DNA of 64,000 nt. Origin: Herbaspirillum rhizosphaerae_A (GTDB lineage: Bacteria; Pseudomonadota; Gammaproteobacteria; Burkholderiales; Burkholderiaceae_D). The stretch covers positions 1 through 64,000 of the forward strand of contig NZ_JAQQFR010000001.1 of the NCBI RefSeq assembly GCF_046025915.1, read 5' to 3'. Shown here in pieces: positions 56,718 through 64,000 of the stretch. Position numbers and translations under genes: made by a program. Numbering within the stretch: the stretch's first letter is position 1; every line of letters begins with the position of its first letter. A model generated the notes under the pieces. It had not been told where the DNA came from and did no database searches. It was given only the letters and a program-made list of their open reading frames with translations.

Positions 56718-56747
56718 ATTATATCAGCATATTGCAACACTGTTGCA
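56718..56747 (-). promoter_or_regulatory. Promoter with 7-1-7 Fur/Zur-type dyad
   Basis: On the minus strand a perfect -10 (TATAAT, 56718-56723) has at its -35 a perfect palindrome TGCAACA-N-TGTTGCA (56733-56747). The 7-1-7 geometry is that of Fur-family operators. With a ZnuD-like receptor and His-rich protein downstream, Zur is the likely regulator. Confidence 0.6.
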
Positions 56748-56986
56748 TTTTGAGAAGGCAAGATACTTTAGCCATGCAGCTGGGCCGCTGGAGAAGCAAT
56801 GACGCAGCACATGGGTACGACCAAAGAAACAAAGGGAGAAGAAAAGGCCGAGCCGGAGAGTGGCCGCCGAAGGACGTCTGGTGATCAACGAAACATTACC
56901 GCCCGGATCAAAGACCACAGGCGCAAAGACATCACATCATGCAGCTTGCGCGGCAAGAGGAAGGTCAACAATGGAGTTGGTGAGCG

Positions 56987-57012
56987 GATGACGCCAGCCA
57001 GGCGGCGTCATC
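56987..57012 (-). terminator. Hairpin after dksA
   Basis: A perfect 9-bp stem GATGACGCC / GGCGTCATC with an 8-nt loop, 21 bp past the dksA stop; no T-run. Confidence 0.6.
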
Positions 57013-57033
57013 GCTTGGGATTGCTACTGGAGT

Positions 57034-58050
57034 TTAATCGCCGTACAGCTTTTGCTTCAGTTCGCGACGTTGCTGCGCTTCCAGAGACAAAGTTGCAGTC
57101 GGACGTGCCAACAGACGAGGAATGCCGATAGGCTCGCCTGTCTCTTCGCACCAACCGTATTCGCCTGCATCGATGGAGACGATGGATTGCTGCACTTTTT
57201 TGAGCAACTTGCGTTCGCGGTCGCGGGTGCGCAATTCCAGCGCATGCTCTTCCTCGATGGTCGCGCGATCAGCAGGATCGGGAACCAACACGGTTTCACG
57301 CAAATGTTCAGTGGTTTCGCCTGCGTTCTTGAGCAGGTCTTTTTCCAGCTGTTGCAAACGGGCCTTGAAGAAAGCAAGTTGCGCTTCGTTCATGTAGTCC
57401 TTCTCGCCCATCTTGAGGATTTGTTCCTCAGTGAGCAAGGTTTGCGTATCAGGGGTAGTTTTGGGAGTTTTAGTTGCCACTTCGCTTACTTTCAATACTA
57501 CGGGTTTTTCAATTTTATCCTTTAATCCGGCGCTTGCTTCCTTGTTTGCTGCCTTGGTTGCTACTTCTGCGCGGGCTTTGTTGCCGCCTGCACTGATGCC
57601 GGATTTGGTCGCTTTTGAATCCACTTCCCTTGCTGCCGATGGTACTGCCTTCTTGGGCGTGCTATCGATTGCCTCGCCTGCGCTCTTCCCTGTGCCGGGC
57701 TTCGCCGACGCTGGTGCCGTTTTTTTAACGGTCAGGGATTTTACTACAACAACATTGCCTGTCGACGAAGTTGTGTTTTTCTTCGGCGCCACTGCAGTTT
57801 TTGCTGCTGTTACCGTGCTTTTTTGGGTCTTGCTGCCCGCCGGAGATGCTTTACCGGTAGCGGCACGGGTTTCTGTCTTTTTTACCGGCGTTGCCGCCCT
57901 GCTTGCCATTTTCGGAAGCGCTTTAGCGACCGTTTTTGGCGTTGCAACGGCGGATTTGGCGGCAGACTTGGCAGCGGCTGGACCGACTACGGCCACTCTG
58001 CTCGCACCGGAGGTACTTTTCTTGACGGTTTTCTTTGCGATGACGCCCAT
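57034..58050 (-). CDS. dksA: RNA polymerase-binding factor DksA with long Lys/Ala-rich N-terminal extension
   Basis: 338 residues, against about 140-150 usual. The C-terminal 130 residues are a DksA core. The coiled-coil tip motif DPADRA (D258, D261, A263) matches E. coli D71/D74/A76 that act in the RNA polymerase secondary channel. The zinc site is reduced to one Cys (C301 in YGWCEETGEPIGIPRL), as in other betaproteobacteria. Residues 1-200 are Lys/Ala/Thr/Ser/Val-rich and histone H1-like, probably disordered and basic. The long start is supported by GAGAGGGAAG. Confidence 0.92.
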   Translation of the reverse strand: MGVIAKKTVKKSTSGASRVAVVGPAAAKSAAKSAVATPKTVAKALPKMASRAATPVKKTETRAATGKASPAGSKTQKSTVTAAKTAVAPKKNTTSSTGNVVVVKSLTVKKTAPASAKPGTGKSAGEAIDSTPKKAVPSAAREVDSKATKSGISAGGNKARAEVATKAANKEASAGLKDKIEKPVVLKVSEVATKTPKTTPDTQTLLTEEQILKMGEKDYMNEAQLAFFKARLQQLEKDLLKNAGETTEHLRETVLVPDPADRATIEEEHALELRTRDRERKLLKKVQQSIVSIDAGEYGWCEETGEPIGIPRLLARPTATLSLEAQQRRELKQKLYGD

Positions 58051-58245
58051 AGACTTCCCTCTCCCAGTTACCCGGTCTGCGGTAGATCAGTTGCCGTCTC
58101 CGGCTCGCAACGCCTATAAATGCAAAACCAATACAGTGTATACCAGAACTTGACGCATAAATAGCACTTCGCGCACCCCTTTTGCGGTGCGTCAACCATG
58201 CTGCGCGCGTTGTTGCGGGCTTTTATTGCGTGATAAAGCCGACCT

Positions 58246-59001
58246 TCAGGTGTGGGTGGCTCCGCAAACCGGACAAGCGGCATTGCGTGCGAAGCGGATG
58301 CTGGTCCATTCCATGCTGCGCGCGTCGAGGATTTGCAGGCGGCCGGACAACGATTCGCCAACGCCCGCCACCAATTTGAGCGCTTCAGCCGCTTGCATGG
58401 TGCCGATGATGCCGACCAGCGGCGAAAACACGCCCATGGTGGAGCATTGCACTTCTTCAAACTGCTGATCGGGGGGAAACAGGCAGGCGTAACACGGGGC
58501 ATCGTCCCGGCGCGTATCGAACACGCTGATCTGGCCGTCAAAACGGATGGCGGCACCCGATACCAGCGGCACCTTGTGCTGCACGCAGGCACGATTGACG
58601 GCATGGCGAGTGGCGAAATTATCGCTGCAGTCGAGCACCACGGAAGCCTTGTTCACCAGCTCCGCCAGCCGCGCATCGCTGACGCGTTCGGCGACGGTGA
58701 CGATTTCTATGTCCGGATTGATTTCTTCCAAGGCCTGCCGTCCTGATTCCACCTTAAGCTGGCCGACGCGCGTCGTAGTGTGCATGATCTGACGCTGCAG
58801 ATTGGTGAGATCGACGGTGTCGTCATCCACCAGCGTGATCTTGCCCATCCCCGCCGACGCCAGATACAAGGCTGCCGGCGAACCCAGGCCGCCGGCGCCG
58901 ATAACCAGTGCGTGCCCCGCCAGAAGCTTTTCCTGGCCAGCAATATCGATGTCGTCGAGAAGGATATGGCGCGAATAGCGCAGCAATTGCTGGTCGTTCA
59001 T
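58246..59001 (-). CDS. HesA/MoeB/ThiF-family adenylyltransferase
   Basis: A 251-residue E1-like enzyme that adenylates the C-terminal Gly-Gly of a sulfur-carrier protein (MoaD or ThiS). ATP-binding GAGGLGSPAALYLASAG, VDLTNLQRQ, the CSDNFATR motif, the catalytic-Cys region (VQCSTMGVFSPLVG) and a CYAC ... CPVC zinc site are present. MoeB and ThiF cannot be separated on sequence; no moaD or thiS adjoins. The start at MNDQQLLRYSRHI is family-typical; upstream in-frame sequence overlaps the ctpA terminator. Last of gpmA-envC-ctpA-moeB/thiF. Confidence 0.92.
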   Translation of the reverse strand: MNDQQLLRYSRHILLDDIDIAGQEKLLAGHALVIGAGGLGSPAALYLASAGMGKITLVDDDTVDLTNLQRQIMHTTTRVGQLKVESGRQALEEINPDIEIVTVAERVSDARLAELVNKASVVLDCSDNFATRHAVNRACVQHKVPLVSGAAIRFDGQISVFDTRRDDAPCYACLFPPDQQFEEVQCSTMGVFSPLVGIIGTMQAAEALKLVAGVGESLSGRLQILDARSMEWTSIRFARNAACPVCGATHT

Positions 59002-59036
59002 GGCGTGGCGGTGACGAAGAGTGGCGGAGCGATAAA

Positions 59037-59068
59037 TGAAAAGAGGGCCGCATTTCTGCAGCCCTCTT
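59037..59068 (-). terminator. Terminator after ctpA
   Basis: An 8-bp stem AAGAGGGC / GCCCTCTT with inner GCA/TGC pairing and a tail beginning TTTT on the minus strand; 30 bp past the ctpA stop and 36 bp before the MoeB/ThiF start. Confidence 0.75.
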
Positions 59069-59098
59069 AATGTAACGCAATTCCTTGCTTTGCTTCTT

Positions 59099-60637
59099 TT
59101 ACTTCTTTTCGATCTTTTCTGCTGGAGCCTTTTCAATCTTTTCCGGCGGTGTCTTGCTGTCTTTACTATCCTTGCCGTCCTTACGGATGTCCTTCACCGG
59201 CTTGTCGTCCTTGCTGGAAGTGTCGCGAATCTCGGCCTTGACCTTCGAGACCTGAACCGGCAGTCCCTTCAGATGATTCAACGCCTGTGCCAGCTGGAAG
59301 TCTTCCTTGCTGCCGAATTCCAATGGCTTGCGTTTCTTCTCCAGCGCGATCAGACGCTCTTCTTCCTTCTCGTCGACGGTGGTGGCCTTGACTTCAGTCG
59401 GGTCCTTGTCCTTGTCGTTGATCAGATGCTTGGTCAGGTCGGCTTCACGCAGACGCAGGCCGTTGAGACCATCGCCGTCGGCGTATTCATCGACCATGAT
59501 ATCCGGCACGATGCCGCGCGCCTGGATCGAACGGCCATTCGGTGTGTAGTAACGCGCAGTAGTCAGCTTGACCGCGGTCTGGCGATCAGGTGGCAGCGGA
59601 ATGACCGATTGCACCGAACCCTTGCCGAACGACTGCGTACCCATGATGGTGGCGCGCTTGTAGTCTTGCAACGCGCCAGCCACGATCTCGGAGGCAGAAG
59701 CCGAACCCGAATTGATCAGCACAACCATCGGCACTTTCTTGATCGCATCCGGCAAACGCGCCAGCGGATCGGTCAGCGAACCTTGTGCATATTCGTCGCG
59801 CTTGGCGGCGTAGATAACCTTGGAGCTGGCCAGTTGACCGTTAGTCGTCACGACCACGGCATCCTTGGGCAGGAAAGCGCCCGATACGCCGATCGCGCCT
59901 GGCAAGACACCACCCGGATCGTTACGCAGGTCAAGCACCAGACCCTTCAGGTTGGGTTCCTGTGCGTAGAACGCGAGGATCTTCTTGGCCATGTCGTCGA
60001 CGGTCGGTTCCTGGAATTGCGTCACGCGCAACCAGGCGTAGCCAGGCTCGATCACCTTCGACTTCACGCTTTGCATGCGGATTTCCTGGCGCATGATGGT
60101 CACGATGATCGGACGGTCTTCGTCCTTGCGGGCAATCGTCAGCGTGATCTTGGTATTGGGTTCGCCGCGCATTTTCTTGACGGCTTCATCCAGCGTCAGG
60201 CCCTTGACCGGTGTCGCGTCAAGACGGGTGATCAGATCGCCCGCCTTGATGCCTGCACGGTAGGCAGGAGAATCTTCGATCGGCGAGATCACTTTGACAT
60301 AGCCGTCTTCCATACCGACTTCGATACCCAGGCCGACAAACTTGCCCATGGTGCTTTCGCGCAGTTCTTTGAAAGCCTTCTTGTCGAGGTAAGCGGAATG
60401 CGGGTCGAGCGAGGCGACCATGCCGGAAATTGCTTCCGTCAGCAGCTTCTTGTCTTCGACAGGTTCAACATAGTTGGACTTGATCATCCCGAACACGTCG
60501 GTCAGCTGCCGGACCTCTTCCAGCGGCAGCGGCTCTGCTCCGCTCTTCTGTGCGATGGCGTCCAACTGCATCGAAGCCGCCACACCTGCAATCATGCCCA
60601 GACCGATAAGACCGATATTCTTGAGTTTGCTGCCCAT
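59099..60637 (-). CDS. ctpA: S41 family C-terminal processing peptidase
   Basis: A 512-residue periplasmic serine protease. An N-terminal signal/anchor (about 8-22) and a PDZ domain (about 95-185) precede the S41 catalytic core. Ser/Lys dyad: S314 in SASASEI and K339 in SFGKGS. The C-terminal 60 residues are Lys/Asp/Glu-rich and repetitive (EKIEKAPAEKIEKK). AGGTGAAAC ribosome site. It follows envC by 3 bp, so the two are probably co-translated. Such proteases process cell-wall hydrolases or their activators, which fits the EnvC neighbour. Confidence 0.94.
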   Translation of the reverse strand: MGSKLKNIGLIGLGMIAGVAASMQLDAIAQKSGAEPLPLEEVRQLTDVFGMIKSNYVEPVEDKKLLTEAISGMVASLDPHSAYLDKKAFKELRESTMGKFVGLGIEVGMEDGYVKVISPIEDSPAYRAGIKAGDLITRLDATPVKGLTLDEAVKKMRGEPNTKITLTIARKDEDRPIIVTIMRQEIRMQSVKSKVIEPGYAWLRVTQFQEPTVDDMAKKILAFYAQEPNLKGLVLDLRNDPGGVLPGAIGVSGAFLPKDAVVVTTNGQLASSKVIYAAKRDEYAQGSLTDPLARLPDAIKKVPMVVLINSGSASASEIVAGALQDYKRATIMGTQSFGKGSVQSVIPLPPDRQTAVKLTTARYYTPNGRSIQARGIVPDIMVDEYADGDGLNGLRLREADLTKHLINDKDKDPTEVKATTVDEKEEERLIALEKKRKPLEFGSKEDFQLAQALNHLKGLPVQVSKVKAEIRDTSSKDDKPVKDIRKDGKDSKDSKTPPEKIEKAPAEKIEKK

Positions 60638-60640
60638 GTT

Positions 60641-62068
60641 TCACCTAGTAGTTACCCAGCCGAGTGGGTCGAAAGCGCGGCCCTGATGCCGCATTTCAAA
60701 GTATAAACCCGATTGCTCATTGCCGCCGCTATTACCTGCGCTGGCGATGACATCCCCGGTTTTGACGAGATCCCCTGCCCGTTTCAAGACGGACTGATTA
60801 TTGCCATAAATGGTCATGTACTGATTGCCGTGATCGACGATGATCAGGTTGCCGAAACCGCGCAACCAATCCGCATAGACCACCCGCCCTGCCGCCACGG
60901 CCTTGACTTCCGTACCTTCCGGCGCACGGATGAAGAGCCCCTTCCAGCTTGGCCCGTCGCCGCGTTTGCCACCGAACTTGGCGAGCAGATCGCCGCGCAC
61001 CGGCAGACGCAGCTGGCCGCGCAGGCTGGCGAACGGTTTACCAAAATTTTCTTCCGGCGACGGCGTCGCATCGTTCCTGCCCAATGATTGCGGCGCTTCG
61101 TCGTCGTCAATTGCGTCGGACGGCGCGGGCTTGCTCTTGGTTCCCGGCGCAGCCTTCGCTTGCTGGGCTACGCGCTTGTCATGTTCGGCCTTGGCTTTGG
61201 CCAATTGTTCCTGACGACGTTTTTCACGTGCGGCTGCTTCGGCCTTCTTTTGCTCTTCGATAATCTGCGCCAGCTTGTCGACCAGGCCGGACAAGCGCTG
61301 CTCGTCACGCTGAAGATTGCCGACTTCCTTGCGCTGAGACGTGAGTTTGGTCGACAACTGGGCCAACAGAGTGCTGCGTTTGGCCTTTTCTTTCTCCAGC
61401 AACTTCTTTTGCTCGTTCTCTTCCTGGGCGATTTCTTCCAGTTCAAACTTGGCGTTCTGGGTTGCAGCCTTGTTGTCCTTGATCGCCTGCAGGTTCACGC
61501 GCAGGGTTTCGATCAGACGCGCCTGCGCCTGCGAAACATAGCCCATGTACTGCAATTCGCGGTTGATGCGATTGGGATTGTCTCCCGAGAGCAGCAACTT
61601 GATGCGATCCTCGTTGCCGGCCACGTATTGCTCGCGCAACAGCTTGGACAACTGTGCCTGCTGGACGTTGACGACCCCGGACAGCTCCGACTGCTGCTTG
61701 ACCAGCACACCGAGTTTCGCTTCGGTATCGGCTTGCTCCTGCGTCAGCTCACGCAAGGATCGGTTCGCCTTGGAGATGGCCTGCTCCGACTCCGCCAGCG
61801 AATCGGCTGCGTTGCCCTTGGCGGTTTCGGTCTTGTCGATGTCGCGCTTGAGATTGGCCAGTTTTTGCTGCAGGTCGGCGCGCTCTTTCTCCGCCGCCTG
61901 CTTTTGCCGGGTACGCTCGGTGACTTGTTGCGCCGAAGCGCTGGGCTGCCACAACGCCGCCGACAGGAAAACCGCAGCCACAACCGCCGAGAACGCACTC
62001 GCCGGCCGCAGCTGCCATGGCTGCTGAATGTGTTGCAGGGCTAGCTGCCTGATGTGCTGCCTGAGCAT
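60641..62068 (-). CDS. envC: Murein hydrolase activator EnvC family protein
   Basis: 475 residues. A membrane/signal segment (about 24-46) and a long coiled coil (about 50-290) are followed by a Lys/Ala-rich linker and a LytM (M23-like) domain (about 345-475). The LytM zinc ligands are degenerate (GGKRGDGPSWKGLFI; LYFEMRHQG instead of HLHxE), as in activator-type EnvC. It activates AmiA/AmiB amidases during septal peptidoglycan splitting. 14 bp after gpmA and 3 bp before ctpA. Confidence 0.93.
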   Translation of the reverse strand: MLRQHIRQLALQHIQQPWQLRPASAFSAVVAAVFLSAALWQPSASAQQVTERTRQKQAAEKERADLQQKLANLKRDIDKTETAKGNAADSLAESEQAISKANRSLRELTQEQADTEAKLGVLVKQQSELSGVVNVQQAQLSKLLREQYVAGNEDRIKLLLSGDNPNRINRELQYMGYVSQAQARLIETLRVNLQAIKDNKAATQNAKFELEEIAQEENEQKKLLEKEKAKRSTLLAQLSTKLTSQRKEVGNLQRDEQRLSGLVDKLAQIIEEQKKAEAAAREKRRQEQLAKAKAEHDKRVAQQAKAAPGTKSKPAPSDAIDDDEAPQSLGRNDATPSPEENFGKPFASLRGQLRLPVRGDLLAKFGGKRGDGPSWKGLFIRAPEGTEVKAVAAGRVVYADWLRGFGNLIIVDHGNQYMTIYGNNQSVLKRAGDLVKTGDVIASAGNSGGNEQSGLYFEMRHQGRAFDPLGWVTTR

Positions 62069-62082
62069 GCCGCGAAAGGTAG

Positions 62083-62829
62083 TTATTTCGATTTCCCTTG
62101 GCTGGCGACAGCTTTCAGAGCTGCTTCGATGGCGGACTGGTCGCCAAGGTAGTAGCTCTTGATCGGCTTCAGGTCAGCGTCCAGTTCATACACCAGCGGC
62201 TGGCCGTTGGGGATGTTCAGGCCGACGATGTCGTTGTCGCTGATGCCGTCCAGATACTTGATCAAGGCGCGCAGGCTGTTGCCATGAGCCGAAATGATGA
62301 TCTTCTTGCCGGCGCGGATGGCCGGAGCAATCGTGTCGTTCCAGGCCGGCAGCACACGGGCGACGGTGTCCTTGAGGCATTCCGTCAGCGGAATTTGCTC
62401 GCGCTTCAGATCGGCATAGCGCGGATCGTTGAACGACGCGCGCGGGTCGGTCGGCTCCAGCGGCAGCGGCGGCGTGTCGTAGCTGCGGCGCCAGACCAGC
62501 ACTTGCTCATCGCCATACTGGGCGGCGGTTTCCGCCTTGTTCAGACCTTGCAGGGCACCGTAGTGACGCTCGTTGAGGCGCCAGTCGTGTTGCACCGGCA
62601 GATACATCAGATCCATTTCGTCCAGCGTCGTCCACAACGTACGGATGGCACGCTTGAGCACCGAGGTGTAGGCCAGATCGAAGGTGAAACCGGCTTCTTT
62701 GAGCAGCTTGCCGGCCTGTTTGGCTTCAGCCACGCCTTTTTCGGTCAGATCGACGTCAACCCAGCCGGTAAAGCGGTTGGCAAGATTCCAGGTTGACTCG
62801 CCGTGGCGCATGAAAACGATTTTGTACAT
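62083..62829 (-). CDS. gpmA: 2,3-bisphosphoglycerate-dependent phosphoglycerate mutase
   Basis: A 248-residue glycolytic enzyme interconverting 3- and 2-phosphoglycerate. Phospho-acceptor His lies in RHGESTWN near the N-terminus, second His in SAHGNSLRAL; ERHYGALQGLNK is the lid region. No clear Shine-Dalgarno. Divergent from the rhodanese gene, with 112 bp between. Confidence 0.96.
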   Translation of the reverse strand: MYKIVFMRHGESTWNLANRFTGWVDVDLTEKGVAEAKQAGKLLKEAGFTFDLAYTSVLKRAIRTLWTTLDEMDLMYLPVQHDWRLNERHYGALQGLNKAETAAQYGDEQVLVWRRSYDTPPLPLEPTDPRASFNDPRYADLKREQIPLTECLKDTVARVLPAWNDTIAPAIRAGKKIIISAHGNSLRALIKYLDGISDNDIVGLNIPNGQPLVYELDADLKPIKSYYLGDQSAIEAALKAVASQGKSK

Positions 62830-62941
62830 AGTGAGGAACAGTCAGAAAAAGGAAGCGATGAGAAAATAGCAATTGAAGAATCAAATAGCGTGTCAGCTTC
62901 TATTTTATAATGCCGGGATTCAGTAAACCCATTGAGATCCC

Positions 62942-63367
62942 GTGAAATTCATCGTAGACAATATTTTCCTGATCGGCCTCGTCATCATTTCCGGTGGCGC
63001 GCTGCTCGTTCCCTTCCTGCAACAGCGCGGTAGCAAGCTGACATTGCTGCAGGCCACACAACTGATCAACACGGGTAAAACCCTGGTTCTGGACGTCCGC
63101 GACGTCGAGCAGTTCAACGCCGCTCACCTGCGCGACGCCCGCAATATCCCGCTCAAAGACCTGGCGCAACGCGTCGGCGAGCTGGACAAGTTCAAGGGCA
63201 AGAACGTTATCGTCGTCTGCCAGTCGGGTACCCAGACCGCCAAGGCGGAAGGCATCCTGAAGAAAGCCGGCTTCCCGGAAGTACACGGCCTGACCGGCGG
63301 TATCGCAGCATGGCAAGCCCAAGGTCTCCCGACCGCCAGCCAAAACAGCCCTAAGGTCGCCAAATGA
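62942..63367 (+). CDS. Membrane-anchored rhodanese-like protein (YibN-like)
   Basis: 141 residues. An N-terminal transmembrane helix (about 8-27) is followed by a rhodanese domain with catalytic C93 in CQSGTQT. GTG start with GAG upstream. Its stop overlaps the grxC start as ATGA. The rhodanese-grxC-secB order is common in proteobacteria; YibN-type proteins are inner-membrane, sulfurtransferase-fold. Confidence 0.9.
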   Translation: MKFIVDNIFLIGLVIISGGALLVPFLQQRGSKLTLLQATQLINTGKTLVLDVRDVEQFNAAHLRDARNIPLKDLAQRVGELDKFKGKNVIVVCQSGTQTAKAEGILKKAGFPEVHGLTGGIAAWQAQGLPTASQNSPKVAK

Positions 63368-63624
63368 CAGCCCGCGTCGTCATGTACAGCACTGCCGTCT
63401 GCCCGTATTGCATGATGGCTGAGCGGCTGCTCAAGAGCAAAGGTATCGAAGACATCGAAAAGATCCGTGTCGACCTCGATCCCCAGCAACGCGACATCAT
63501 GATGCAAAAGACCGGTCGCCGCACCGTGCCGCAGATCTATATCGGCGACACCCATGTCGGCGGCTTCGACGATCTGAGCGCACTGGACCGTGCGGGCGGA
63601 CTCGATCCCCTGCTGCAAGCCTGA
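63364..63624 (+). CDS. grxC: Glutaredoxin 3
   Basis: An 86-residue thioredoxin-fold disulfide reductase. CPYC active site (C13, C16), cis-Pro in TVPQIYIG, GGFDDLSAL at the glutathione-binding end. Four-base overlap with the rhodanese gene indicates translational coupling. Confidence 0.95.
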   Translation: MTARVVMYSTAVCPYCMMAERLLKSKGIEDIEKIRVDLDPQQRDIMMQKTGRRTVPQIYIGDTHVGGFDDLSALDRAGGLDPLLQA

Positions 63625-63680
63625 TGTACTGAATCATTCCTGCATAATTGCATTAATCCAACCTGAAACGAGAGCATTCC

Positions 63681-64000
63681 ATGGCGGAAGAGAACCAACA
63701 AGCTGAACAGCAACCTGTATTCCAGATTCAACGCGTCTACCTGAAAGACCTGTCGCTGGAGCAACCGAATTCCCCGGCGATTTTCCTGGAACAGGATGCA
63801 CCGGCAATCGAAGTGTCGGTCGACGTCGGCGCCGAAGCGCTGGCTGACGGCATTTTCGAATCCACCGTCACCATCACCGTGACCGCCAAGGTCAAGGACA
63901 AGGTCGCTTTCCTGGTTGAAGGCAAGCAAGCCGGCATCTTTGAAGTGCGCAACGTTCCTGCCGAGCAACTGGATCCGCTGCTGGGCATCGGTTGCCCGAA
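63681..64000 (+). CDS. secB: Protein-export chaperone SecB (partial)
   Basis: The first 106 codons, cut by the window end. The sequence VFQIQRVYLKDLSLEQPNSP, the acidic VSVDVGAEAL core and FEVRNVPAEQLDPLLGIGCP are diagnostic for SecB, the tetrameric cytoplasmic export chaperone that feeds SecA. GAGAG precedes the ATG; about 56 bp after grxC. Confidence 0.94.
   Translation, partial: MAEENQQAEQQPVFQIQRVYLKDLSLEQPNSPAIFLEQDAPAIEVSVDVGAEALADGIFESTVTITVTAKVKDKVAFLVEGKQAGIFEVRNVPAEQLDPLLGIGCP

Larger units (their letters stand above)
56670..57033. other. Intergenic region dksA / His-rich protein
   Basis: 364 bp without a gene. The left part holds the promoter and dyad (56718-56747), the right part a hairpin (56987-57012) past the dksA stop. 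The rest shows nothing recognisable. Confidence 0.5.

Noticed and set aside
59036..60706. 556-codon plus-strand open frame opposite ctpA
   Set aside because: Antisense shadow of the well-supported ctpA gene.

Overview
The window is a gene-dense, high-GC bacterial chromosome segment, almost entirely coding and mostly on the minus strand. I infer a betaproteobacterium of the Oxalobacteraceae (Herbaspirillum/Collimonas-like). The reasons are the housekeeping gene orders (fmdB-DUF502-aspS, nudB-nuclease-clsB, gpmA-envC-ctpA-moeB/thiF, rhodanese-grxC-secB, hslV-hslU), a DksA with a single zinc-site cysteine, and a GatCAB-type AspRS sequence. No rRNA, tRNA, prophage, insertion sequence or CRISPR array was seen.

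Layout. 0.1-7.5 kb: a fatty-acid beta-oxidation run (TetR regulator, acyl-CoA dehydrogenase, HCDH/ECH fusion, thiolase, isomerase-like crotonase). 7.6-12 kb: Hsp15, acetyl-CoA acetyltransferase and catalase-peroxidase KatG. 12-21.7 kb: clsB, an EEP-family phosphohydrolase and nudB; then a LysR/amidohydrolase/MFS module that appears inserted next to aspS-DUF502-fmdB. 21.8-26 kb: trehalose operon otsB-GH15-otsA. 26.4-32 kb: a sodium:solute symporter and an unrecognised three-gene operon of zinc-ribbon membrane proteins. 32-39.6 kb: 3-methyladenine glycosylase, lysA-lptM, cyaY, glpK, a lone GspG-like pseudopilin and hslVU behind a good sigma-32 promoter.

39.9-53.7 kb looks like one physiological unit for proline and trans-3-hydroxyproline use. 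It holds a PutA without the DNA-binding domain, a Liv-type ABC transporter (H, M, G, F) with two binding proteins, a proline-racemase-family enzyme carrying the Cys/Thr pair of trans-3-hydroxy-L-proline dehydratase, an OCD-family delta1-pyrroline-2-carboxylate reductase, and an Lrp/AsnC regulator. The proposed flow is uptake, dehydration to pyrroline-2-carboxylate, reduction to L-proline, then PutA oxidation to glutamate.

53.8-56.8 kb: a ZnuD-like TonB receptor and a His-rich membrane protein behind a perfect 7-1-7 dyad that resembles a Fur/Zur-family operator. 57-64 kb: a DksA with a roughly 200-residue Lys/Ala-rich N-terminal extension, MoeB/ThiF, CtpA, EnvC, GpmA, rhodanese, glutaredoxin and the start of secB.

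Many intrinsic terminators are visible. Two sit just upstream of the next gene's start. Two intergenic elements (hslV-hslU and livG-livF) share ordered motifs and look like copies of a dispersed element. A further inverted-repeat element lies between putA and hslV.
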